From Sipunculus nudus (taxonomy: Eukaryota > Annelida > Sipuncula > Golfingiida > Sipunculidae): a stretch of 64,000 nucleotides of DNA. Both the position numbers and the translations under genes were made by a program. The notes beneath the pieces were generated by a model. That model worked only from the letters and a program-made list of their open reading frames with translations, searched no databases and was not told where the DNA came from. The stretch is taken from the NCBI GenBank assembly GCA_026874595.1, contig CM049313.1, forward strand, positions 25,540,008-25,604,007, in the 5' to 3' direction. Positions within the stretch are counted from its first letter, which is position 1, and every line of letters begins with the position of its first letter. Shown piece after piece: positions 28,701 through 42,200 of this stretch.

Positions 28701-31700
28701 CAAATAAAAACAACAATAATAACAGAGTCCAGCTGAATAGACCACCTGATGAAATACAAACAACATTAATAACAGAGTCCAGCTGAATAGACCACCTGAT
28801 CATATACTGACAACATTAATAACAGAGTCCAGCTGAATGGACCACCTGATCAAATACAGACATTAATAAAATATATGGATAAAATGATGCATGGTAAATC
28901 TAGTGACACCGATGTCTGTCATTCCAGATCCCAGGAAGGGTGAGGGTGAGGAGGAGGAGGTCATCCGCTGTGTCTGTAACATCTTTCGAGAGGAGGGCAT
29001 CATGATCCAGTGTGAAAAATGTCTGGTCAGTTAAAGTTATTGTCTGAAGTATTCTTACCATGCACTGTGGTGTGTGTGGTTTGTCTCCCCATACCTGAGG
29101 TGTCATGATGATTGCACCACCTCAGCCACAGACAATTATCAGAGAGAAATAGCTAAATAACAGGCAGATTTCTTTGAAATTTGTATGTACATATATTGGT
29201 CAGAGATGAAATTTGTATGTACATATATTGGTCAGAGATGAAATTTGTATGTACATATATTGGTCAGAGATGAAATTTGTATGTACATATATTGGTCAGA
29301 GATGAAATTTGTATGTACATATATTGGTCAGAGATGAAATTTGTATGTACATATATTGGTCAGAGATGAAATTTGTATGTACATATATTGGTCAGAGATG
29401 AAATTTGTATGTACATAGATATTGCTCAGAGATGTAGCCTGTATTAATTTGGGTCATCCTGTGGATGGAAGCAGCTTCATCAGAACTGTATTGGAAACAT
29501 TTATCCATTCTTATCACTTCATTCATATGATCCATATGTTCAAAATAGAAAGATATTCATACCTGAAGTATTTGTTTTATATACATTTAAAATTTTTATT
29601 GCAATTATTGTAACAAAGTTTTGTGTATGAAATGGAATCATTCTCCGTATTTCTGGTATATTAATATGAAAAATGGTCACTTGTCGACCTTGGGTTGTTG
29701 GACGCTTGCTTTATTATACTTGAACAGATATTTCGCTGATACAGGCTGAAGCAAGGACTATGAATTCCATGAATTTGATTCATTTGTTATGATTTATTCA
29801 TATTTATTAAACCCTCTGGGTGCTAAACTTCATGCAGTAATCAGAAATGTTATAAATGTTCTTCTAGGTGATACTTAAACTTTCACTGGTGTTGGCTCAG
29901 CTGCAGGTCAAAGTATAACCTAATCTAAGTCTTAGATCTTAGGTCATGCTAGTTTATCATCACTATCTGTTTATGTCTTAGGCCATGCTAGTTTATCATG
30001 CCTATCTGTTTATGTCTTAGGCCATGCTAGTTTATCATGCCTAACTGTTTATGTCTTAGGTCATGCTGGTTTATCATGCCTATCTGTTTATGTCTTAGGT
30101 CATGCTTGTTTATCATGCCTATCTGTTTATGTCTTAGGCCATGCTAGTTTATCATGCTTATCTGTTTGTGTCTTAGGCCATGCTAGTTTATCATGCCTAT
30201 CTGTTTGAATTCACACTGTATGCTTTCATTGTTTTTGTCACTGGTTTTATCATCCTTACAGAGGTGGCAACACTGTGATTGCATGGGAGTTAGCCCCAAA
30301 GTTGACAAGTACCAGTGTGAACTGTGTGACCCCAGGACAATCAGTAAGGTAATTCTAGGTATTTATAAGTTGGATTTAATTACTCACTGCTGGATGGTTT
30401 AGGCAAACATGTGCCATACCCCTGTGCCATTCTTCTGTTCAGTTGATAAAGGATAATGATTGACTTGTATGTGGTGAGCCCTAAAAACATGTTACACATA
30501 CCTTGGTAAGAAGAGGCTATAAAGTCCTCTGTGCATAGAATTGACCTCACCATGAACTTAACGTGACCTTAAAGCATATTCATTTATTGAATAATCATGA
30601 GCATAACTGTTCCATCAGGTTGCCGATATTGCTGTAAACTGTGAGTCACCTGACCATAATATTATTTGTGTGATTATATCTCCCAAACAGAACACGTGTA
30701 GTCTGTACCAGTACCCATGTCAGCATGTTTTCCTGGATATTTTTTATACAAATTAATTAGTATAAAAAGCTATAGGCCAAAGGTTGCAGGGGTCATTTCT
30801 CCGACTACTGTGTGAATAATAATGTCCGACCTGCATGGCATGTAATTCGTATGAGACAAATTATCCAAAATATTGCAAGTCGGTTCACAATGACTGCAAT
30901 ATTTTCATCAGTGCAGCACTTCCAGTCGATGACGTCCGTCAATGCGACGTCTACGTCATTGACCTTTGTGATGTCATTATTGTCCTGTAGCAAGGAAGAC
31001 CTTCTGTGTAAGAGCATTTTGGTGTCTCATTATAATAATTAGGTCAAAAGGGCAGGGCATAAGGGCTCTTGTGGTGAGGTCGATTGATAAGAAATGAGAG
31101 AAAAGAAATGCTTGTGTTGGTGGTGGTGGAAGAAGAACAGGCTGCATTTGTATGTCTATTGTTGTCTTGAATCCATAATATTCAAGTTATTTTTTATCCT
31201 ACCAAACAATGTTTGTATTTAATTAATGAAAATGATTTGCCAAAGAGCATATAATAAACAGTCTTCTAAATGATTTTACAGCAATTAGTTGTTTTCATGA
31301 ACCATCATTTAATCCAAATGAAAAAAAAATATTTTTAACAATGACTCCCTTGTGAGTCCCAAAATTTTGTGTGCTGTTGATTTTGAATATCTGATGTAGT
31401 GTGCAGTGTTTATGGTTGCATGTATGGATGACAGACAAAAGCCCATCTGGACTTTTTAAAAGCTCACCCTGGCAAAAGCCCACCAGACAAAAGCCCACCC
31501 CTGAAAGTGCATACTAGGACAAAAGCCCACCCTTTACTGAATTATAAAATTAATTAAGGTTTCGGCTTTTGTCCGGATGAACTTTTCTCCGACACTGGGC
31601 ATGTACATCTTTCTCTAGTGACACAAAGACTGAGCCTCGTAATAATAATGCATTAATGCAAAACATCTAGCCTGACCCTTTGGTCTTCATATATATTACC

Positions 31701-34700
31701 ATGAACTACATGATTGACATTTATTTGTAGGTTTAATTGCAATGATCTGTCTTTGCCCCAGTGATGTGCTGCATGATGAACCTTCATGATGTCATGATAT
31801 GAATCCATTGATAAGTAACAATCAGGAATTTTGTGATCAATTTTTTTCTCAGTAAGGTGCGTCTTGTAAGCTGACAAGCTGGATATCACCTGATAGCTTT
31901 GGTTCAGTAGTGCTTGGATTGTTATATGTTTGATTTACAGGAAGTGCTGATGGTGCCTCAGCCGACTGACTGCTTGCCTGGCTGTACTTACTACATGACA
32001 CTGCTGAGAGATGACCTACAGATTCGAGTTGGTGAATGTGTCTACCTTATGCATGACATGCAGCCCAAGAAGGGCCCAGATGGTCATCCAGTACGCATCT
32101 CATACAGGCGTCTGTCTAACATCAGTCCTGAGAAATTAGATATATTCAGGGTTGAACGGCTTTGGATAAATGACAAGTGGGTTATTTTGGTGTTTCACTA
32201 CTCTGTAATGTCTGCCAAGTTATATGGTTCCAGTAATAATTGTTTTAGTGTTTCACTGCCATGTGATGTCTTTCTTTTACAGTGTATACCAGTGCCCTTA
32301 CTAAGGCAAAAAAAAAATAAGGTATGGTTCTCAGGCACTTTTTTTCAGGAATCAGTGAGGGCAGGCGGTATTTTATTTTTGACCTTTTTTTGATTATTTC
32401 GATAAAAATGCCATATGATCAGGGAAAAGCATGAAAAATAACAAATATTTCTGCTAAACAGGTAAAGGCACTACATAAATGTATTATTTATCTTCTTTAA
32501 AGATAAAAAGCAAAATAAAAAGTTTTGATGCGGGGGGTTAAAATTTGAAGCGGGCAGTGCCTGAGAACCATACCTTTTATTTTTTTAGCTCAGCTGACTA
32601 TAAGTCATCTGAGCTATAGTCGTGGTCCATTGTCCGTCGTCCGTCCGTCTGTCCGTCCGTCCATCCGGATGTCCGGATGTCCGTCCTTAAGACTGGCACA
32701 ATTCGACACCATTGGACCTACGAATCTGAAATTCGGCATACAGTTAGATGTCCCCAAAATCTCCTACCATGCCAAAAAATGGGTCAATATGACTTAGTTC
32801 CTTCGAGATATTAAGGAAAAACCTCTGCTGTGGATTTAATTTTCAAAGCATGTTTTTGTTACCATTTCAATTGTTAAAACAAAAATTTGAAACCAGTTGA
32901 TCAAAAACTGTAGATTTTATTCAAGTTTTCAAGCACCATGTCACATATTGTTTACATCAAGCTAGTGTTATGCAGTTTACTAGAGCTCAGCTCTCCAGCT
33001 TCAGCTCTAAGTTCCTCAAATTTTGCATACAGTTAGATGTCCCCCAAATCCTCTACCATACTAAAAGTTTAGTCACTAGGACTGCATTCCTTCCAGATAT
33101 TAAAAAAAATTCATTTTTCCATTAAAACCCCATTGTTACACTTTAAGATTGCCTAATATCAAAACCACTGATCTGACTTTGATCATATATAATATACATA
33201 TTTTTCTATACATTCGCTATGCATATGCCAGAAATGATGTCAGTATTTGGTAATTGTATCTGCCAAAACAGAGTTTTGCGGATACTATGTTTTCAGCTGC
33301 ACCCCGCCGCCGCCGCGGCCGCGTAGGTTTCCGGAGAACTCCTCCGTAACCGCTGGGCGGAATTTTACGAAACCCGGGATTATGTTCGGGTCACATGTGA
33401 ACTTCTGCGCCCCGATTTTGTTTTGACCTCTGATCTTTCCTCTGCGCTCTGCGTCCGTTTGTGCGTCTGTTTCCACACATAAACCCACATATCTCAGGAA
33501 CCGTTTGACGGATCAGGAAATTTTTTTTGCACAAATGTAGTCCTTGGAGAGCTTTATAACATACACAAAAAATGGTGGCGCCACCTGCAACCATGTTTGC
33601 ACAGTGTCCATCTGTTCGTCTGCCTTGGGTTAAAATCACTCTTTCTCTGCAGTGACTTGACTAATTCACCTGAAATTTGGCATGCGTATACATCCTGGAT
33701 AGCTTTTCTGATTTTGTGACAGGTGGCGCCACCTACATTCATGTTTACGCTGCAGACATCCAAGCTCATATCTCGGGAACCGTTTGACCGATCAGGAAAA
33801 TGTTTTTGCACAAATGTAGCCCTTAGAGAGCTTTATAACATACACAAAAAATGGTGGCGCCACCTGCAACCATATTTGCACAGTGTCCATCTGTTCATCT
33901 GCCTTGGGTTAAAATCACTCATATCTCTGCAGTGACTTGACTAATTCACCTGAAATTTGGCATGAGTATACATCCTGGATAGCTTTTTCTGATTTTGTGA
34001 CAGGTGGCGCCACCTACATTCATGTTTACGCTGCAGACATCCAAGCTCATATCTCGGGAACCATTTGACCGATCAGGAAAATCTTTTTGCACAAATGTAG
34101 CCCTTGGAGAGCTTTATAACATATGCAAAACTGGTGGCGCCACCTACAGCCATTTTTGCACAGCTCCTGTCTGTTTGTCTGCCATGGGATAAATCACTCA
34201 TATCTCGGCAGTGGTTTGACATATCTGGCTAAAATTTTGCAGGTTTATACATCCCCGACAGCTCTCTTGATTTTATGACAGGTGGGGCCACCTGCATTCT
34301 AGTTTATGCAGCAGACATCCAAGCTCATATCTTGGGAACTGTTTGACCAATTGGGCCAAAGTTTTGCATGTGTATAGTTCTCACATAGCTCTTTATCATA
34401 CGCAAAACTGGTGCCGTCACCTGCAACCATTTTTGCTCAGCGTCCATCTTATTGTCTGCCACGGGCTAAAATCACTGATATACATGTAGTGGTTTGACTT
34501 ATCTGCCTTAAATTTTGCATATGTATACAACTGGGACGGCTTTCTGGATTTTGTGGTGGGGGGGGGCAACCTTCATACACAATTTGGCTGCAGACATCCA
34601 TGCTAATATGCAACACTTCACTCTATTTCCCCTTGCCACTTAATCCATGCGTCACTTCACCCGTTCCACTCTGATTTAGGCGGATACACGTAGTCGCTTG

Positions 34701-36243
34701 TCGACTACCCGTATTCTAGTTGTTTTAAGTTCTAGGCCCAAACATAATGCACTTTGTAAAAAATCAAGAAATATATTTACTCTCTTAACATGAAAATTGC
34801 TGAAGGTAGACATTTTTTGCCAGGGATATAACATTATTTCATTAAGATTCAATTGTATTCCCAAAATTAGTTCTGAATTTTTCAAATTTTATAAGTTATT
34901 AGCATAAATATAAAATAAGTACCTTAAATTTTGCCCAACTTTGGCCATGGCATGTTTTCTCCCTGTAAGCACTGTTGATTTAATTTTCATATCTTACACA
35001 CGTAAGGATTTTAGCTTCTAAATTCTGAAGTTATAGAAGGAATTGGTCAAAAACTAGCTTTTATGAAAGTTTTTATGAGACCATATCACACCTTGGCTGT
35101 ACTGAAGCCCCTCTTTTATGTCCCCACATTGACCTTTCAGGCCAATTATGCATGCTTGAAGCGAGGCTCTCTGCAGCCAGCCAGCTCTTGGGTGGCTTCA
35201 ACTGGATCTAACTGTCCAACCCCCTCCACTAGTATTTGTTTAGGCCATAAACATAACAATAAACTTTTTTTTAATTCTTGGTTTATGATAAGAACTTAAA
35301 AAAAAATAAATGGAAAAGGAATTTATAGTTAATGAGTTACAGGGGATTATCTTGCAATTACTGATCATTTATGGATCTTCCATGGATGGCCAAAATTGTA
35401 TTTCAAATGACACCATGCAGTCACCATTGGGTATTTTTCATTTCAACCATAAAAATGAAAAAAACATAATTAAAATTAATTGTTGTTTACTATTAGGGAT
35501 TATATGAAGCAAGATAATGATAGACAAGGATGCAGTTGATTATATTAAATTAATCTAAATTTCCAGGTATTTTCCAGGTGTTTAACTTGTTGGTTTATAT
35601 TTATTACAAAATTAAAATAATAAATAAATATGTCAAAAATTTAAAATATTACTCAGACAAGTGCTCATTAAAGATGTTAATTTTTTTTACCTATAACTTA
35701 TGGTTGTATCAGTTGTTACATGATACTGGCTTAATAATCAAAATTTATATTGCTGGTCCTTTATTTTAGTTCATAAAATTAAACATTCCCGACTCCAGTT
35801 TGCTCCTGGTATGATATATTGGGTGTTTTGATCCTTGGATTTATTTTAACACATGTATTAGTTTTATAGCTGAGAATACTTTACTTTTTTTCCTGATACC
35901 ATTTAAAAAATATAAATAATCAAATTTTTCCTGTTAGTGCTGTGGATTTAATTTTCACAGCATGTACACATTAACATTTCATCCGTTAAAATCTGAAATT
36001 TGATCAATAACTGTAGATTTTATTCAAGTTTCCAGGTACCATGTCTTCATTGTTTACATCAGATCAGTATAAATGCAGTATACTGGGCAGTTACATAACA
36101 CCTTCAGGTCTGACCTACTGCCACTGTGAGTGTCTGGTTCAGGCTGGGTCAGGAGCCTCTCTTTCTCTCTCTCTCTGGCAGTCTAGGTCTCTCTTTCTCT
36201 CTCTCTCTCTCCTCTGCTTTTTCTCTTTCTTTCTCCACCTTTC

Positions 36244-36292
<49 letters not shown>

Positions 36293-39200
36293 AATTGCCT
36301 CCCTTCCTCCCTCCATCCCATTCTGTTGACAGGTACTATAAACTAGATACATTAGCTATAAATGTTGATGCAATTTAGAAATGTGAATCAACTGAAATAT
36401 TCACAATCACATGTATCTTATACTGTAAATTTATAGTAACATTCGGAAACTTGGATTAAAATTATGTAATGAAAAAAAGAAATAAATGCAAATATTGTTA
36501 ATTTTTTCTTGGCTCAGTAGAATGGGGAAAAAAATTATTTGCTTTGTTTCTCCATCTTTCTGTCTGTTTTAAATATTTAATGTTCATGAATAAACTTTTT
36601 TTATAAGCACTGTTGAATTAAATTTCATATCCTGTATGTATATGCAAGGGTGTTGTAACTCTCACCATCCCCTTCTTCATCCCACTGAGGCTTTGCTCCT
36701 TGGCACTGTGAACAACAGTTCTATGTCTATAGCATAACATTTAATAATTAAAGAAAATATCTACAGAGAGACAGAGGCATTGTAACTCTGATCATAACAC
36801 AACACAAACACCCCCCCCCCCCCCCCCATCAAGTCATTGCACCTGTGGAATGGGGAGGTTATGGCAACTGTATTCATATCATAAAATTGATAAAAAAGGT
36901 TTACCAAATAAATTGGATCTCATCAGACAAATGTGTAAACTGTTGAACTGTCAACAGCTTATCCAAAAGGTAACCAATGGAAAAGCATGGTCAGGTCTCA
37001 AATATTATTTGCAACATTTTCTTCAATCATATAAACCAACCATGGCCCAGATTTCCTCTTCCTCTCAAACATTATCTACATTTCATCATATTTTTAAGAT
37101 TTAAACCTTCCAGGTGGTTCAGTCCTGTTGACCATTTGTCCATAGGTACCTATGTACATGCCAGAAATTATGTCAATATTGTGTAATATGTAGACGTGAG
37201 GGGCATCAAAATAATGCACCTTGTCAAGACCGATCTTGTTAAGATATTATGTCATACAGTCACAAATTCATAAATCCCCTCATCAGCATAGTTAATCATA
37301 ACCTTGTATTTGTCAAATTGAACTCTTGCAGTTTTCCATACACTATAGATCCTTCAACAAATAGCCTTATCATCATTATACCACTGCTTAGCATACTGTC
37401 ATTGCATTCACATTTGCTCAAATAAATTGCTTTTTTCGACCCCTCCCAAATAAATAAAAATAAACCACTATATTGTACTCCATATTAATCCATCAGTCAG
37501 GTTATTTCATATATCATTTACTCACATATTACATTAAATTCCTTTATAAAAGACCAACATGACCATGATATTCTAGGCTTTATCTACTCAATATAGTATC
37601 ACAATGGTGATACATTTATAGTCCAATCATAATCAGCTGAGCGCTGTGACCCATGGGTCCCTTGTTTGGCCTAATGCTGATACTTGTGATACTGTGTATC
37701 AGTGCCCATACTAATTATAATCCTGATAATTTTCTATCATTTGTAGTGTAAATTAGTGCCCTTGCTAATGATAATGCTAATAATTTGATGTCACTAACAG
37801 TGTGTATCAGTGACCTCTCTCATGATAATGCTGAAAATTTGATGTCACTGACAGTGTGTATCATTGCCCTTGCTCATGTTCTGTTTTCTGTGTCACAGAG
37901 GTGATAAATATGCGTTTGGACACCACTATTTCCGGCCACATGAGACCTTCCATGAGCCATCAAGGAAGTTTTACCCTAATGAGGTAGGTAGGTTTAGCTG
38001 ATGTGGCAAGCTTGTAAGAAATACTGTCTTTGGATTTTCAGAAAGCCATCCAGGTAGTTCTTCTTTTCCGATTCACAGTGAACCTTATTGGAGCAGCATA
38101 TTATTACAAGTAATGAAACTCGGGCTGTTCTGAGTGCTCAACAAAACTTTACACTTGGAACTTATGTACTTCCAACAAAACAGAGTTTTGCGGATACTAT
38201 GTCTTCAGTTGTACGCTGCCGCCGCCCTTGGTTTCCGGAGAACTCCTCCGTAACCACTGCGCAGAATTTTTTAAAATTCGAAATTATGATCGGGTCACTT
38301 GTGAACTGCTGCTTCCTCATTTTTGGTTGACCTCTGACCTTTCCTCTCTGCCCAGCATCCATTTGTGCATCTGTTTCCACACAAAAACCCTCATATCTCG
38401 GGAACCGTTTGACTGATCGGGAAAAAATTTTGCACAATGTAGCTCTTGGATAGCTTTATAACATACACAAAAATGGTGGCACCATCTGAAACAATTTTTG
38501 CTCAGCATCCGTTTGTCTGCTTTAGGAAAAATCACTCATATCTGGGCAGTGGTTTTACTTTTCCACCTGAAATTCGGCATGCGCGTATACATCCTGGATA
38601 GCTTTCTTGATATTGTGACAGGTGGCGCCACCTACATTCACATTCACGCTGCAGACATCCATGCTTACATCTCCAGACTAGTTTGACGTATCTTCCTGAA
38701 AATATGCATGTGTTTGGATCTCACATAGCTCTTTATCATACAAGAAACTGGTGGCACCACCTGCAACCATTTTTGCACAGTGTCCATCTTGTCTGTTTGA
38801 TTTGGGTTAAAATCATTCATATCTCGGCAGTGGTTTGACTTATTCACCTGAAATTTTGCATGTGTATACATCTTGGATAGTTTCTCGTTCAAATAACAGG
38901 TGGCGCCACCTACAATTATGTTTACGTGGCAGACATCCAGGCTAATATGTAACACATCTAACTCTTATTTCCCCTTGCCACTCAATCCATGCCTCACTTC
39001 ACATGTCTTACTCTGATTTTGGCGGATATACATAGTCACTTGTCGACTACCCGTTTTCTAGTTAACGCATGTACCTGGCAGGATGCAGAATTTAACAAAA
39101 TTGGCCCAGCCAGCTCATCTCAGCTGTCACTTACAGGTTTAATATTTCACAATAATTGGTCTATTTTCATTAAAAATTGATAGCCAAGCACATATTTCTC

Positions 39201-42200
39201 AATAATTAAACTGACGTGGAGGGCATCTGTCATTTCATGGACTCAGGTTATGGTCCACAAAGAAAGTTTTAACAAACAGTCCTTTAAAATATGACCAACA
39301 AATGTGAAATTTTACAGATTAATCAGTTTATTTTCATAACAAAAATCCATACTAAAGCTACGATTTCTCAATAAATATTATATTGATAATTCTTTAAATT
39401 TGGCCTCTTTATTAAGCATGGGAAGCGCCATCTTTTGTATCAGACTAATAGCACTTCACATTTTTTTTAGGGCCCTGCTTGAAAAAGAGGTGCCCTATAG
39501 TGATCGCATTGTCCGCCTGTCCATCCCTCCTTCTGTCTTTTCGTCATTGACTTTTTATTTTGCATGCAATATTTCAACGAGAAATTTCATGCTTGATCTT
39601 TCTCGAATTCATGGGGTTGATTTATGCCTATCAGCGCTCCAGACATATAGAATTACCAGCAGTCTGAATTTAAATATAGTTGCCAGAGCCCAGTTGGTGA
39701 TTTCTTTTTATCTACATTATCTGAATGAGAATTTGCTTTATCTTTCTCAGATTCATGGGATAATTGGTAGCTATGATGGCTCCAGTCCTATGGAATTTCG
39801 GACCTGCGAGGTATCCAATATGGCTGCCAGAGTACAATTTGTGTTTTCTTTTGCTCAGTATCTCAAAGAGAACATGCTTGATCTTTCCCGAATTCACTGG
39901 GATGATTGGTGCCAATAACGGCTCAAGACCTATGGAATAACAGACCCATCCAAAAAACAATATGGCCACCAGAGCACAGTTAGTGACTTCCTATTACGAA
40001 AAGTTTACAGAACATTGATACCCATGAGGAATCTGTGCTTTCAGATATCATACTCCTGTTAAATCCAGTTTGGCTGCCAGACAAATATTTTAAAATCCTT
40101 TAGCAATAACCTTCAAGATAATGCTGTGATTTTTCTGAAAATTGGTACCTTTTAGATTATTTTTCTTGATAAATTTCAGACTAATCTCGCATCCAATATG
40201 GCCCCTGCCATTTTTAGAAACTGTTGATTGCGGGGCCCTAATTGAGGAACTTTACAGTTCCTAACCTCCAGTTAATAACCTCCAGTTAATCATTTTATGC
40301 AAGTTCAAGAAGGGGTTTAAGGCTGAGGTTTGAGTATCATAGTATTATTTTTGTACATAAGATATATCTTGCTTTAAAATTGAGACAGAATACATACGTT
40401 AAACTTATTCTGGGTCATCAATGAAAATTCTAACAAAATATGCAAACAAGTTTATGAAAATGGGAACAACGCATGAAATTCACTATTTATAAAGGCCCAT
40501 TTTGAGTAAAAATTCCCACAGTTTCTGAATAAATACTACATAATTATGGATAAAAATTTTGCTGTGCAAATTGATCTTGATTAAATCTATAGATTGAACT
40601 AGACCAGCTGTGCAATTACGCAGTTTCTTTAGATGTACATTTTATACACTATATGGTAGTCAAATGGTTACATCTTAGTCAAGCCAGGAGTGTTGGTATT
40701 CCTGTCCTCTTGCAAAGTTTGTGTACACTAGGCAACCAAGTTCCTAAAAATGTGACATATGAATATTAAGTCAAAATTAGTGTCATGACCATTGGGTCAC
40801 TTGTTTAATATCTTAATGTTCTTAGGCAGGAGCTGTGCCTTTGCATTTAAATACCTTACTTTTAAAGTTAAGTTTTAAATTAAATCAGAAAATTATGTAT
40901 GATATGTGCACTTGCATTTTTCTCCAAGATAATTAAAAAGGAACTGCTGAATTGATTGGTATGATTTATACAATTAGACTGCACAATACACATGTAGATT
41001 ATCTATGTTACAGGTGCTACGTATGCCACTGTATGAAATTATCCCTCTGGAAGCCATTGTTGGAACTTGCTGTGTGATGGATACACCAACATACTGCAAA
41101 GGTCGACCCAAGGGCGTGAAGGACCAGGATGTGTACGTGTGTGAATACCGCATGGACAAGACAGCCCACCTGTTTTATAAGATCTCACGCACAAAGTAAG
41201 TCTGCAGATCATCTTCAAGTTTTCAGTTCTTATATATGTTTGATAATTTAATTTCTCATATTTGTTTGATAGTTTTAAGTTCTCACATTTGACTGATAGT
41301 TTTTAGACTTCTCACATTTCTTTGACCATATCAGAAATGCCAAAAATGTGTTCTTCAAACATTTTTGAAAGGACACTCTTGAGACCTTGTCCAAATATTT
41401 TTGCACACTAGTTTAATGGATGTATTGATCATTTTTACAGATTTCCTATCAACACAGGATCATACTGTTTTGACACTTTTGAAAAGAAGCTAAATCCAAA
41501 AAGGACATACACAGTGAGTAATGTGTTTTTATCGCTTGACCCACGTAACATGGCCTCACTCTTGCGCTGAGACATTGTTGTCTGTTACTGCCACTAGGTG
41601 ATGCACATGGTACAAATAATTGGACTCAGAGGTGGAAATTTTTGGATCCCTAGTCACATTGAGCTCCCAAGTCCCCTCATGTTGGAATTGTGGCAATTTT
41701 CACCTGTCATTTGCATAATTTCATGGTTTACAGCCTTGTTTCTTCTAGTTAAAATCCTAGTAATTCTTCTAGTGGTTCACTGAACATGAATCCTAGAAAA
41801 ATGTATCAAATCTTTCTTCCGAAAATCATGTTCTGACTTCCGGGTAAGGATTAATAGCACCACTTACTTTGTGATATTTGCTCATCATAAAAAGGAAACA
41901 TTGAATTAAATTTACAACCAGCCAAGTTGAAGAGTTTACATGATAATTTTATATGATTCATAGTAATTTAATTATTATTTGAAATAGTATATGCACACCT
42001 GCAAGATTGAAGGCTTAAAGTAAATATCCTGAAATACAACCAAATACACCATCCCATATCGACAAGAAACATATTTGGACTGTTATTATTGTATTTCTGA
42101 TTTCACATCATTGTTATTATTGTACTCTTGATGTCTCATTGTTGTTATAATTTAATTCCTGATGTCACATTGTTATTATTGTTGTACTCATTGATGTCAC

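Larger units (their letters stand above)
32583..37666 (+). mobile_element. Helentron-like element with nested Helitron
   Basis: Starts TTTTTT then AGCTCAGCTGACT (32587), loop ATA, AGTCATCTGAGCT. A GTCCGTCC microsatellite follows. It ends CAGCTGAGCGCTGTGACCCATG, GGTCCCTTGTT at 37666. An endonuclease-tail remnant lies at 36900-37100, where the 3' part of sister elements has it. Element H1 (33251-34720) is inserted inside, and a CT microsatellite lies at 36153-36289. Confidence 0.6.

Noticed and set aside
26613-28868. CRISPR-like regular array
   Set aside because: The whole 50-bp unit repeats with no unique spacers, no cas genes, and the host is a spliced animal genome.
30262-30266. Alternative acceptor two bases later (CAGAG) for exon m
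   Set aside because: It would break the frame with exon l and destroy the PHD finger.
33285-34192. Several 60-85-codon frames sharing the phrase [22 protein letters not shown]
   Set aside because: Products of the tandem modules of Helitron-like H1; start and stop are incidental and both strands give frames.
36041-36352. Serine/leucine-rich and arginine/glutamate-rich frames on both strands
   Set aside because: Translation of a CT microsatellite.
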